Both the position numbers and the translations under genes were made by a program. A DNA stretch of 64,000 nucleotides from Ilyonectria destructans. Lineage: Eukaryota; Ascomycota; Sordariomycetes; Hypocreales; Nectriaceae. Location of the stretch: positions 1,612,001-1,676,000 of the forward strand of contig JAHEWK010000004.1 of the NCBI GenBank assembly GCA_020740775.1. The letters run 5' to 3'. Positions 22,101 to 32,910 of this stretch are shown here, piece by piece. The notes beneath the pieces were generated by a model that was not told where the DNA came from, made no database searches, and was given only the letters and a program-made list of their open reading frames with translations. How positions within the stretch are numbered: the stretch's first letter is position 1; the number at the start of each line of letters is the position of its first letter.

Positions 22101-22813
22101 AAACGGGACGGAGGCTGCTAATTCTGTGCGTTGAGGCTTCGGGGCATTGACGAAACCGCTCCTTGTCGTGGGTCTAGACGCTGGTAATCTGGTAATGGAG
22201 CTGGAAGCTGGAGCATGAGCACGGGGCACAGGCGCGCCGGCCTGATGAATTTTCGTCTGATCCCTGGGCATGGCTCGAGATGAGGCTCGGTTTCAGTTCG
22301 GCGATTGAGAGAAAAGCCACGATCCTCTAAAAAAACACAGGGTTGTGATCAGCGATGATTTTTGGGGGTAGTTGACTCGAAACCCCTCCGGGCGGCGGCG
22401 CCATCGTGCTGCGGCGCAGGGGGGGTGTTCGGCGAGCCGTATCAGGGTGGGATAACAAGAGGGCATCACGGGATCGAGGAAAAAGGAATGAAGGCCAAGG
22501 CCAAAATGGTGAATCGAGTCCCAGGATTCCGCCGCAGGGATGCTGAGTTTCGACGGCAGATTACCAGCAGTGATTGGGAGGATCCGGAAAATAGGCTTGG
22601 CTGGACTAGCCCAGAGGCGTTCCGGACGAGGGACTCGGTAGGGCAATTTTTGAGGCGAGGCGGCACTGTGATGTTGGCCCACACCAGGTACAGGCTTCAG
22701 GGGGATGGATGATGGTGGCACCCAGAAGGAAAAGAAAACACGGGGCTCTGATGAACGTCGAGGGCTGGGCGCTCGCCGCCCTCCTCCACCATTCTTCCCC
22801 ACTCGCTAGAACC

Positions 22814-22880
22814 CTAGGTACGTACCTGCCTACCGACCAAGTTCGACACGCCCCCACTGACCGGACAGGTACGTACCTAG
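22814..22880. repeat. Perfect 15-bp inverted repeat with GGTACGTACC core
   Basis: CTAGGTACGTACCTG at 22814-22828 is the exact reverse complement of CAGGTACGTACCTAG at 22866-22880, with 37 bp between. Each arm carries its own palindrome GGTACGTACC. A similar cluster of GTAC palindromes lies near 23352-23378. Confidence 0.8.
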
Positions 22881-24454
22881 CCCTCCACATCCTCATCGTT
22901 CTTGTGCGGTGCGCCACAGAGCTCGGCCGTGCGCCGCGCCGGGTATAATCGCCCAGTAGCCCCGTTTGCCTTGGCAACAGAGCATGGCATCGGGGTGCGC
23001 GACTTTGTGCCTTCACAAATCCTCCGCTCCACACCCTAGTTGGGCCTTTCGCAAATGCATGTGGGTGTACTAGGTACTGGATGTATTTTTCTTCCTTTTC
23101 GTATCGTGGCTCTGGTTGCGGATACAAGCCGACAAGCATAACACAGTATAGAGCCCACTCATTGCCGAAGGGGGACGGACGGCGGGTGGCGCCAAGGTGT
23201 TTGACAGAAGATGGATAGAATCCCGTTCCGTTCGGCGTCTCATGAACCAACGGCTCATGCTTCCCGACCGACCGAATGCTGGATCTCTGGGTGACAAGGA
23301 AAACGAGGGTCCTCCTCCGAGTTGTACTTAACGCCGGTACTATCACCTCCTCCGTACGTAGGTATGTACCGTACCTTAATTGCGGCGCATTTTGTGTGGG
23401 TGGAGATAGCAGCAGGACATCTGACGAGATGCGCCCCCCAGCTTCGAGGCCTCAGTAAATGCTGTGAGAGCGGTCGGTCCTGTACTCAGAACGCCCCAAT
23501 GCGTGTGCTTCGTGAGCGAGGACCTGGTTCTTAACTACCTACTGGTAAAGTGTGTGCTGTGTGTCAGCCGTGGCCAGGATGCTAGCGGCTCAGCGTGCCC
23601 TCCAGCTGCCGAACGCGCCACGACCCGCCGGCGACATGGCCTGGGGCCGCCCCATTATCTCATCGATCCCCTTCTGGCGTCGCTCTGGCGCCCCACTGGC
23701 AATGGAGGTACCCTAGTCGACTAGGACAGGTGTGGTACGCGGGTACCGCATGGCCAAGGGGTGGGCCCACAGGTCACTCTCTGGGGAGGCACCGGGAGAG
23801 AGACGACGGGCTGGGCCTCTCTCAGCGCGAGTGTGGTGTGGGTGGGCTTCTGTGGGCACCGCACTAACGCGCGAGTGGAGTTGGTGTGAGCATGTCCGAG
23901 ATTGTGGCACCCCTGGACGCAACGCAGTCTTCTCGCTTGGGCGCATCCCCCTCCGTGCACCTATCCTGCCCGTTCAACCAAGAGGTGGATGTGGGTGTCG
24001 TGGGTAAGGTGAGTCTGGCTCGGCCAGCGCAGGTCTTCCTCCACCATCCTGTGCCTCTTCCCAACTCCTCACTTTCTTTCTCTCCCACTCATTCCGTCGC
24101 CTGGTACGGCTTCATCGGCGCCCTACTCTCTTCTCACCTTGCGCCCTCAGCCGCATCACGTGCTGCTCCTGCCGTCTTCGATTCCTCGTCTATCAACGCA
24201 CCTTCCACCATTGATTGTGTTTTTTCCGCTCCCGCCAAAGCGTCTGATACGCTGTAGCCGCTTCCTCCTGCCTCCGACACGCCCGAGGGCATTGACCGGA
24301 TCCATCATCCCTCTTTAGCGCCGCGGTTTTCGCCAGCATCGGGGGGATCCTGAATCACCGCTGAGATCACCTTTAACTGTTCAGCATCCGTCGACATCAC
24401 CGTGGCACCTTCATACCTACCCCTTGCGAACATCCGCCTGTCGCCTCAGTCACC

Positions 24455-27400
24455 ATGGCGAATCACCACGCATCGCCGACCATGATGCAGATGCAGCAGC
24501 ATCAGGGCCAGGTCCCTCCTCCTCCGCCACCACCTCCTGGTGTCCAGGCTGGCCACTTCGCGCCGTCGCACCAGATCGCCGCGATGAACGAGGCTGTCTG
24601 GCTGCAGATCGGTATGTCATCGTGTCGCGCGCCCTTCACGTCACGCCTACTTACCCCATCACAGGAAGCTTCTCAGAGCTCTTGCGCGTCCCGGACGAAG
24701 CCATGCACGCTTACGAGCGCGCTCTTCAGGCGAACCCTAACTCGACCCCTGCCATGAACGCAATCGGAATGCTTCTCAAGGGTCGCGAGGCCTTTGACAA
24801 GGCTCTCGAGTTCTTCCGCGCCATCGTCCAGCTCGACCAGAACAATGGCGAGGCATGGGGAAACCTTGGTAGGTCGCGCATTTTCCACATGTCGGCGCAT
24901 CCCTAACACGCGACAGGACACTGCTACTTGATGACGGAGAATCTTCAAAAGGCCTACGATGCCTATCAGCAGGCCCTGGTCAACCTCCGAGACCCCAAGG
25001 TATGTATTGGTCACTCCATTCTGACAGCGCGCACCCGGACATTGCCTAATGACGCATAGGATCCCATGCTCTGGTACGGCATCGGTATTCTCTACGACCG
25101 ATATGGTAGCTACGACTATGCCGAGGAGGCCTTCTCCCAGGTTATGCACATTCAGCCCGATTTCGAGAAGGCCAATGAAATTTATTTCCGACTCGGCATA
25201 ATATACAAGCAGCAGTCTAAGTACAACCAAAGTCTTGACGTAAGCTGATGACCTACATTCTGTGCGCGTGGTCCCATGCTAACTGTAAAAACTTTAGTGC
25301 TTCAAGTACATTGTCAACTCTCCTCCGGGTCCCTTGACCCAGGAGGATATCTGGTTTCAGATTGGCCATGTTCATGAACAGCAAAAAGATGTAAGTCTTT
25401 TATCAGGAATTGTGGTGACAATGTGGCGGCTAACACCTTGGTAGTTTGACAGCGCCAAGGCTGCATACCAGCGCGTCTTGGACCACTCTCCTAATCACGC
25501 CAAGGTCCTTCAGCAACTCGGCTGGTTGCATCACCAGCAGAGCAACACCTATGAGAGCCAAGACCGTGCCATCCAATATCTCGAGAAGTCTGTCGGCGCA
25601 GGTATGGACATGCACTAAATTGTATCACATGAACTTGACACTGACGCGCAAATAGACAACCAGGATGCCCAGAGCTGGTACCTCCTGGGCCGGTGCTACA
25701 TGTCCCAGCAGAAGTACCCCAAGGCATATGAGGCATACCAGCAAGCCGTCTACCGTGACGGAAAGAACCCCACCTTCTGGTGCTCGATTGGTGTGCTCTA
25801 CTACCAGATCAACCAGTACCGTGATGCTCTCGACGCTTACTCCCGAGCCATTCGATTGAACCCCTACATTTCGGAAGTCTGGTACGACTTGGGCACTCTG
25901 GTAAGTGACCTCCATACGCGGGACAAGTATAAGCCACATCGTGCTAACCAAGTTCCAGTATGAGAGCTGTAACAACCAAATCACAGATGCGCTGGATGCT
26001 TACCAGCGCGCTGCCGAACTCGACCCCGGCAACCCACACATCAAGGCTCGCCTTCAGCTCCTCCGCTCTGGTGGCACCAATGGAGGTCCCCCTCCTGCCG
26101 CTCCCCAACCCGCCGATGTGCACCCGCAGGCTTATCAGGCCGCGGGTCCTGTCGGACCTCAATGGGGAGGCTCTACTCAGCAGCCCCCTGCTTCTGGCCC
26201 CCCTCCTCCTCCCCAGGGAGCCGGAGAGAACTGGGCTGGCCGCCTCTCCAACATCAATCCCCCTCCTCAACCTCCTAACCCTTACGAGTCTCGTGGTGAG
26301 CCTTTCCGAGGAGGTCCCGCTCCTCCTCTGCAGCGACAGCCGAGCCCTCAGCAGGAGCAGCAGATGCGCCAGCCCTACAACGATATCAATCGACCCGGAC
26401 CTGCGCGACGAGGCACTCCTCCCCCTCCCCAGGGCCACCAATACTCGCAACCTCCCCCTCCCCCTCCCCAATCTCAGCCCCCAGCTCCCGCCTCTGAGCG
26501 CCGAGTTGCCAACCCCAACTGGGGTGGAGCTACACCGTCTGCATCGGCTCCTCCCTCTAGCAATGCTAACGGCCCCAACCCTCCTCCTAATGGTATGGCA
26601 CCTTTCCGACCTACAAACAGCCCTCGCCCAGACGGTCGACTGGTCCACGACAACCGGATGCCGTCTCCCAAGTCGGCGTATCCCCAACATCAGGCACCGC
26701 CTCCGCTTTATCCTCACCACCCGGAAATGCCAACTCAGGGAGCTCCTGAGAACGGACCTCCTGGACCTCCTGGCCCCCCCGGACCCCCCGGTCCTCCTGG
26801 ACCTCCTCAGTCTGTGGCCGATGTTCCCATGCAAAGGATTGACGACCGACCGCCTTCCGTCGGCCCGAAGAGAATGCGAGAGTGGGAGGAGGAGCCTGTG
26901 GCCAAGAAGCAAGCCAACGATGAGAACCGTGCTCGTCTCGACGACATGCGCCACCGACGACCATCTACTCCACCCCGCGAATCCTACCGCCGCAACTCAT
27001 CCGAAATTCGACGTGCTGAGGACTCGCGCCGAGCGGAAGAGCAGCGTCGCCCTGAGGAGCCAAGACGGGCTGAGGAGCCACCGCGCCATCCCAGTGACAA
27101 CTACCATCCTTCGGATGCTGCCCATCACCCTCCCAGCCATGCGGCAGGACCCAACCATCTTCCACCGATGCAGCAAGGTCCTTCCCCTCTACCTGGAGTC
27201 CTTGACAAACCCCCGGCAGTCCCGACCCCTAAGGAGGAGCGGCCGCAAAGCCTGGAGCATGCTCCTGCTCCTCGCCCGGCTCCTCCTGCTGCTGAGCCTG
27301 AGAGGGCAGCTAGAAAAATGGAGGTTGACGAGGACTACGATGATAGTGGAGAGGATGAAAAGAAGGCCGGGATTGTCGCCAACGGGTCCGGCCCCGGCTC

Positions 27401-27482
27401 CGCCGCCGGCGACGCAAAAACGTCCACCCCTGTCACCGCCGCCGTCAATGGAGTTTCCGGTCCTACACCAAAAGTTGAATAA
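24455..27482 (+). CDS. SSN6: Cyc8/Ssn6-type TPR transcriptional co-repressor
   Basis: Eight exons: 24455-24611, 24665-24868, 24917-24999, 25060-25239, 25298-25390, 25445-25601, 25656-25900, 25959-27482; 2643 nt, 880 aa. Start has an ideal context (CACCATGG). The N-terminus is Gln/Pro-rich with eight consecutive Pro (residues ~21-28); residues ~40-400 are consecutive TPR repeats, e.g. NEAVWLQIG, AWGNLGHCY, WYGIGILYDRYGSYDYAEEAF and WYLLGRCYMSQQKYPKAYEAY. The remaining ~480 residues are low-complexity: Pro/Gln-rich, a collagen-like run of GPP triplets (about residues 630-650), Arg/Glu repeats and an acidic C-terminus. In yeast Cyc8 binds Tup1 through the TPRs and represses many gene sets in the nucleus. 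Seven short introns all fall inside the TPR half. Confidence 0.95.
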
Positions 27483-28035
27483 CGGGTGGATCTTGTGCTG
27501 CTTACGAGTTGAAGAGGTTTTGATGTGTCAAATCGTCTATTTTTTCCTTTACATGTATACCACTTTTGGAGGCCTGGTTTCTTTTGTCTTGTCAAAGACA
27601 CCAAAGTATTGTCAATCCCGGGGTTTCGGTCTTTCTTGGTTACGATGTCACCAGCGAACGATATCCGTATCGCCTCCTTTACCATAGCTCCTGAATAACT
27701 AGTATCTACACCACTTTGATTGTCTATTTCTGAGTGACGTTTGAGTGTATTCCGTACCAAGCCTCTGTGGAAGTTGGGTGTGTCGAATTAAGGCGCTCAC
27801 GTGACAAGTTTTGCATCACTGCCCTGAGTGGTCGGTCTTACCTTAGGGCTGTCGGAGTTCCCATTTCTCGGTGAAGTTTGGGTTGGTGCGCTCTCAAAAT
27901 GCGCGCGATGCACGGACCACGTACTCGCTTAAAATTTCACCCACATTTTATTTCTCAACCCTCCTCGTCTTTTTAACACCACGCAGGCTTCGTCAACTTC
28001 ATACTAACCCCCTCAACCCACACAGCCCGTTCAAA
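27483..28035. other. Intergenic: SSN6 3' UTR and RPL3 promoter
   Basis: 553 bp. The right part holds the Cbf1- and Tbf1-type sites and a T/C-rich initiator region (27940-28030) before the RPL3 ATG. Confidence 0.6.
27797..27848. promoter_or_regulatory. RPL3 promoter: Cbf1-type and Tbf1-type sites
   Basis: TCACGTGA at 27797-27804 is a perfect Cbf1 E-box. TTAGGGCT at 27843-27850 (AGCCCTAA on the other strand) fits the Tbf1 consensus RCCCTA. Both sit 190-240 bp before the start codon. Tbf1 plus Cbf1 is the ribosomal-protein regulator pair described for Candida and inferred to be ancestral in ascomycetes. The site assignment is by eye. Confidence 0.5.
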
Positions 28036-29449
28036 ATGAGTGTAAGTTGGCGATGGTAACAATGTCTTTCTATATGGTACTGACTCTCAATAGCACCGCA
28101 AGTACGAGGCTCCTCGCCACGGCTCCCTGGCTTACCTGCCGCGAAAGCGCGCTGCCCGCCACCGTGGAAAGGTCAAGTCGTGAGTAGATCTCCGTCAGAT
28201 TTTTTTTCTGGCATCACCAACATTGAGAAGAACAATGGCTGACGCATTGGTTGAACAGCTTCCCTAAGGATGACGCCAAGAAGCCCGTCCACCTGACCGC
28301 CGCCATGGGCTACAAGGCCGGTATGACCACCATCGTTCGTGACCTCGACCGACCCGGCGCGAAGGCGAACAAGAAGGAAGTTGTGGAGGCGGTTTCTATC
28401 GTCGATACCCCACCTGTACGAACAATGCAGCCCGCTTGGCTATGTGCCTATGGCTAACATCTTTTAGATGATCGTTGTTGGTCTTGTGGGCTACATCGAG
28501 ACTCCCCGTGGTCTCCGATCCCTCACCACTGTGTGGGCCGAGCACTTGGGCGACGAGCTCAAGCGTCGGTTCTACAAGAACTGGTACAAGTCCAAGAAGA
28601 AGGCCTTCACCAAGTACGCCAAGAAGCACTCCGAGAACAGCGGCGCTTCCATCACCCGCGAGCTCGAGCGCATCAAGAAGTACTGCACCGTCGTCCGTGT
28701 CCTCGCCCACACCCAGATCCGCAAGACTCCCCTCAAGCAGAAGAAGGCCCACCTTATGGAGATCCAGGTCAACGGTGGCTCCATTGCCGACAAGGTCGCC
28801 TTCGGCCAGGAGCTCTTCGAGAAGCCCGTGTCCATCGACTCCATCTTCGAGCAGGACGAGATGATTGATGTCATCGCCGTCACCAAGGGTCACGGTTTCT
28901 CCGGTGTCACCTCCCGATGGGGCACCAAGAAGCTTCCTCGCAAGACTCACAAGGGTCTCCGAAAGGTCGCTTGTATCGGTGCTTGGCATCCTTCCCACGT
29001 CCAGTGGACCGTCGCCCGTGCCGGTCAGGACGGATACCACCACCGAACCTCGGTCAACCACAAGATCTACCGAATTGGTAAGGGCGATGCTGAGGACAGC
29101 GCCGCCACCGAGATCGATGTCACCAAGAAGAAGATCACTCCGTATGTTAACCCTGCACACTCCACAAAGATGAGACATTTGCTAACTCTTTTCCAGTCTG
29201 GGTGGCTTCGTCCGCTATGGTGAGGTCAACAACGACTTCGTCATGGTCAAGGGTTCCATTCCCGGTACCAAGAAGCGTGTCATGACTCTCCGCAAGTCCA
29301 TGTTCGTGCACACCTCCCGAAGGGCCCTGGAGAAGGTCAGCCTCAAGTGGATCGACACCTCGTCCGAGTTCGGACACGGTGCTTTCCAGACCCCTGCCGA
29401 GAAGAAGCAGTACCAGGGTACCCTCAAGAAGGATCTTGCCTCCGCTTAA
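28036..29449 (+). CDS. RPL3: 60S ribosomal protein L3 (uL3)
   Basis: Five exons: 28036-28041, 28094-28179, 28259-28415, 28468-29141, 29197-29449; 1176 nt, 391 aa, the normal length for eukaryotic uL3. The first coding exon is only Met-Ser, then [19 protein letters not shown]. Other hallmarks: [18 protein letters not shown], the peptidyl-transferase-facing finger with [22 protein letters not shown] (the His here is the one methylated in yeast L3), and the C-terminal [17 protein letters not shown] block. Very strong C-ending codon bias indicates high expression. L3 binds 25S rRNA and helps to shape the peptidyl-transferase centre. Confidence 0.98.
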
Positions 29450-30037
29450 GGCGGCAGCTAATTTCCTTTCTTTGTTATGTCCATTGCATCGGTGTCGAGG
29501 GTTGGTTCGTTCACCTTACGTTTGGGCTGGGTTAGGTTTCATACTGGCATGAACGTAAAAAAATCCAGCTAGAGGGATGGATCAAAAATTCTAACGAGAT
29601 TCCCAATGTTAATTTGACTCCACCTGTTCGTTTGGTGAATGCCCAGAGTATCATGTTGCACCGTGAATGAAATGTCTGTCCCCATAGTGTTGAGTTGATG
29701 CAGTCATGCTTGGGTACTTATCGACTTGTTTGGAGGCTGGGTCATCGTTCAGTCAGTGAGATTAACAGGGATTTGATTGGCGTAGTCATAGAGAAAAGAT
29801 GCTCATGTGCCTTGAATCTTGCTTGATATTGCTGTCGAGCCATGTGAGACAAGTGATGACGCTGTGACAATAAAGGCTGCGCAGTCGTTGGCCACCTACT
29901 GGTTGTCGGGTTGTTCCGTGATCCGATGTCAAGCTTTCAACCGCCAACCACAGCGCTCTCCCAACCTGACGTCACCCCCGCTCCAAACTGAACAAAACAT
30001 GCAGACTGTCCCACCTTGACGGCCTCAATCCATCTCC
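29450..30037. other. Intergenic: RPL3 3' UTR and promoter of the next gene
   Basis: 588 bp, AT-rich in its left half. No RNA gene or repeat recognised. Confidence 0.5.
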
Positions 30038-30789
30038 ATGACGCCCAAACCGAACCCAACCCGTTTCCTGAAGATCCAATCTTTCTCTTCATCAGCGAGA
30101 CTATCGACGAGCCCACTTGCCAGCGTGCGAAGCATTAGTCTACCATCGACCTCATCGTCGCCAGCTACACTCCCAGCCCGGCTCCCTCCCACTTACAGCG
30201 TGCGATACTTGAGCGGCACCCGATCTCTCAAGATGGCCAGCGACGAGGACTACATGGCGTTTTTGAACAAGGCGAACCAGGACACTGGTGGTGCGACGAC
30301 GCAGACCAGCGGCAAGGTGGCACTCAAGGCCAAGGACGAAGGCAGTGAGGTGCCAAAGGAGATCACCAAGGTGTGCCGCGATGCTGTGTATACCAGCGAT
30401 GCGGACGAGCCGTTTGAGGAGGTTTCCCTGAAGTGGGATGGCAAGAACAGACTGCCAACTGAGTGTAAGATCTCCGCGCCCCCTCGTTGCTCACAAATAC
30501 ACCCGCATATTCCCGTCAAGTTCCTAGCTAATACGCCCTTCTAGCCGAGTTCGCAACCCTCATCAACCACCCTTCCCCCTCCGAAGCGGAGATTTCGATC
30601 CTCGACCCGCTCTCCTGGGACTCAAAGGGCCAATACACTGACGTGCTGGAGGCCGTGCGACAGGCGACGGCTGGCAACGACGTGCGGGTGTACCGCGTGG
30701 TTCGTGATGCGACGAGGGTCGAGTACTGGCTGGTTTCGTCCAAGGATGGGAAGCTCGTGGGAGCCAAGGCTTTGGGCGTGGAGAGCTAA
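30038..30789 (+). CDS. Uncharacterised small protein with a possible mitochondrial leader
   Basis: Two exons: 30038-30464 and 30545-30789; 223 aa from the first ATG. I know no function for it. The N-terminal ~65 residues are basic and Ser/Pro-rich without acidic residues (ending SVRYLSGTRSLK), a classical mitochondrial presequence. The folded part starts at a second in-frame ATG (30234: MASDEDYMAFL), giving a ~158-aa protein without leader. That part contains KDEGSEVPKEITKV, then DEPFEEVSLKW, and after the intron ISILDPLSWDS and VYRVVRDATRVEYWLVS. The compact alpha/beta pattern resembles small proteins of unknown function common in Pezizomycotina. Initiation at either ATG would give mitochondrial and cytosolic forms. 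Confidence 0.8.
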
Positions 30790-31137
30790 AGGGAAGGGAT
30801 AGAAGCTCGAGAAATGATCAAATTGCCTATCTGATATACAGAGAATTGGGACATGGTCTGACGTCAGCGTATTGAGGTGATACGATCTGCGTACTGGATT
30901 GAGCCGAACAGTCTACACATCCCAACTACTCCCAGGTCGAACCACCCCCTAATGCTTCATCAAACTTCTGACAAGAGAGATTGCCATGTAGACAAGCAAT
31001 CGATTCAATCGTAACCTTTGTAAGATCAGGTCCAAATAGAAGCGTTTTGTAGGCACTCAAGCCCCAAGCCCCCCTCGTGTCTACAACACTCATAGTGTCT
31101 AAACTGACTGCACCCAACAAGCAACAGCCAATCATAA
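30790..31137. other. Intergenic, 3' UTR and tRNA 5' flank
   Basis: 348 bp; nothing recognised beyond the 3' end of the previous gene. Confidence 0.5.
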
Positions 31138-31230
31138 TCCGGTATGGTGTAATGGCTAACATTTCGCGCTCTCATTACTGAGAGATCATCTTGATCCGCG
31201 GAGCTCAGGGTTCGATTCCCTGTACCGGAG
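31138..31230 (+). tRNA. tRNA-Glu (CTC) with 21-nt intron, copy 1
   Basis: Acceptor TCCGGTA pairs with TACCGGA, discriminator G. D arm GTGT/ACAT; anticodon stem TCGCG/CGCGG; loop CTCTCA with CTC at 31171-31173; T arm CAGGG/CCCTG around TTCGATT. The intron is 31175-31195, after position 37, and contains GAGAG, complementary to the anticodon. A T-run follows at 31239-31247 (Pol III terminator). It is identical to the minus-strand copy at 32911-33003. Confidence 0.93.
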
Positions 31231-32227
31231 TTAGAATTTTCTTTTTACGGGTTCTACACATTTTGCTTTCATCAGGATGAACGGAACGTCCTTTCTGCTC
31301 CCACACTTGGGGGTGTGTATGTTTTTGCTCCATGTTACAACTTATCGAATAAGAGATACTATTTAGTTAGAGCTGCGATTAACTGGTTCAAGTTCCACTT
31401 CAACGGATGGCATCACTCCTCACTAAGGAGTTCAGTGAGTGCAATAATAGACTCCTAGTAGTAGATGGCAGGATATCTTATAGACTACACCACTTGGAAG
31501 TACCCGTACTAGCCTGCGTTTGATGACTTGTGCGCAATTGTAGCTCAGGTCTTGTAACTCCCGTAGCTTGAATGCATTATATGACCCTCAGTTGTGTCTA
31601 GATGACCAGGTTGAACTGTCATTGAGAAGATGCGGGACCTTGTTCGACCATTTTCGTGATTGAGGGAGATGGTTTCCATTCGGTCATCGTCATTATCTGA
31701 ATTGTCACATGGTCCCAACAGAAGCGATGATTATATTTGCAGCCCTGTGACAAAGAGATATCACCAGTTCTCGAAGCTAGGGCAGCCGCAGATCAGATGG
31801 CAGGAACTGACAGAATAGTCGTATCCCAATCCAGGGTACTACAGTCTATTACATTAGTGAAGACTGCCTTGAGCAATATATTAGGTGGAATTAGCCCATA
31901 TCCTCAAATTAGAAGGTCCATCAATGTATTATAGCTACAAGACCGCACCCACATGCTGCTTCCGAGATACAATCACTAAGATCAGATGACCTTCGCGAAA
32001 TTGTGTAAAAAGGTCGAAGTGAATAGGGCTCGGTTGTAATTGTATCTGGACTAAGTATAGTTAGACACTGTTACACGAGTGCAGTTATAATATGAGATAT
32101 ACCTAAGACGGAGAGTAGTTATGAAGGTTTGCAGATAGGTGGGTGAAAGACCAACATTCCCCTATGTCGTAGAAGTGTGAGCAGGGTATATTAGTGTCTT
32201 TTTACGAATATTAAAAGGATTCCAGTC
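31231..32227. other. AT-rich island between the two tRNA-Glu genes, left part
   Basis: About 1 kb with markedly lower GC than the neighbouring genes and many stops in all frames. A short hairpin (CTCACT/AGTGAG near 31415-31440) is the only structure I see. It may be decayed transposon DNA, but I recognise no domain. Confidence 0.4.
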
Positions 32228-32365
32228 TTATTCTACGTGGGTGATCATTTCGTCGATACTGGCCTTCCCCTGAGAGCCTTCGTCGTCAGGAATCTCCACA
32301 AAGGTGGGTGTCTTGCGGTATGCCATTCTTCTAGAAGCAGAGCAACCAGAGCAAGCACCTGCCAT
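32228..32365 (-). CDS. Possible very small Cys-containing protein (45 aa)
   Basis: From the first ATG after a plausible TATA box and CT-rich start region, a frame of 45 codons runs from 32365 to a stop at 32228. The protein starts MAGACSGCSASRR (a CxxC pair), followed by a short polar and acidic tail (FVEIPDDEG, ending MITHVE). The same frame stays open upstream for about 48 more codons without an ATG and contains a second CxxC (TCGKC), so the real start may be a non-AUG codon or lie in a spliced upstream exon. It lies between two inverted tRNA genes. No family recognised. The promoter-like context is what raises it above a chance ORF. Confidence 0.38.
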   Translation of the reverse strand: MAGACSGCSASRRMAYRKTPTFVEIPDDEGSQGKASIDEMITHVE

Positions 32366-32910
32366 GGATCTTGCTGTTTGTTCTCGGGGGGGTTCTGAGC
32401 ACTTTCCGCAGGTACCAGCTGCGCTAGATGTTTGTTTCTGGCTCGTCGCTGGAATGATCTGTTCTTTGACCGTGATTGGTGATGGGCGAATGCGTGGAAA
32501 TGAGTTTGATCAAGAGAGGGGAGAGAGAGAGGAGATATATATATTCATATTAGCTATTCAACTTGGGAATTCTTGTTTGCGCGCATGTATAAGGCCATTT
32601 GCACACTGAAGTACATGCCCTACACTGCTTTACATAGTATGTAAGTGAGTAAGTGATACCGGTCAATAATCAACGAATGCTGCTTCTTAGCTACGTAATC
32701 AACACCAGTTGTGGTATAAGTCTCATTACAATAAAGAGCATTTTCGAATTCATATCACTGTCACATTACTACATCTAATACGGCCTGTTATTATCTTCAG
32801 GTGTGGTAGGGCAACCTATAGTCATCAGGGCCTGCCTGTTCTGTTCCCAGCCTCCAAAAAAACAGGCAACCAGGGGGGGAATAGGTACAATGAGCAAAAA
32901 AGAAGATTCA
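32366..32910. other. Leader/promoter of the small frame and AT-rich flank
   Basis: Carries, on the minus strand, a TATATATA motif (about 32535-32543) followed by a CT-rich stretch (32510-32532) and an in-frame open extension down to 32366. The right part (32590-32880) is AT-rich and featureless. The T-run terminator of the second tRNA lies at about 32896-32901. Confidence 0.4.

Larger units (their letters stand above)
17207..24454. other. 7.2-kb region without a recognised gene; long upstream region of CYC8/SSN6
   Basis: After the inverted-repeat element at 17234-17607 this stretch shows no family match on either strand. Its open frames (up to 280 codons) are low-complexity, lack intron structure and overlap on opposite strands, as expected by chance at this GC content. 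It holds simple repeats (19110-19140, poly-G near 20197-20210), a perfect inverted repeat (22814-22880), many GTAC-rich short palindromes, and a CT-rich leader-like stretch before 24454. A long promoter and 5' leader of the following co-repressor gene, perhaps with non-coding RNA, is the simplest reading. Confidence 0.5.

Noticed and set aside
22606..23346. 246-codon minus-strand frame
   Set aside because: No family resemblance; composition as expected from random GC-rich sequence and it contains the GTAC inverted repeat.
25960..27687. 575-codon plus-strand frame overlapping SSN6
   Set aside because: Out-of-frame shadow over the Pro-rich last exon; the true frame continues the TPR region.
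31231..32227. RIP-mutated retrotransposon between the tRNA-Glu genes
   Set aside because: AT-rich and gene-free, but no LTRs, reverse transcriptase remnants or clear repeat pairs could be seen by eye.
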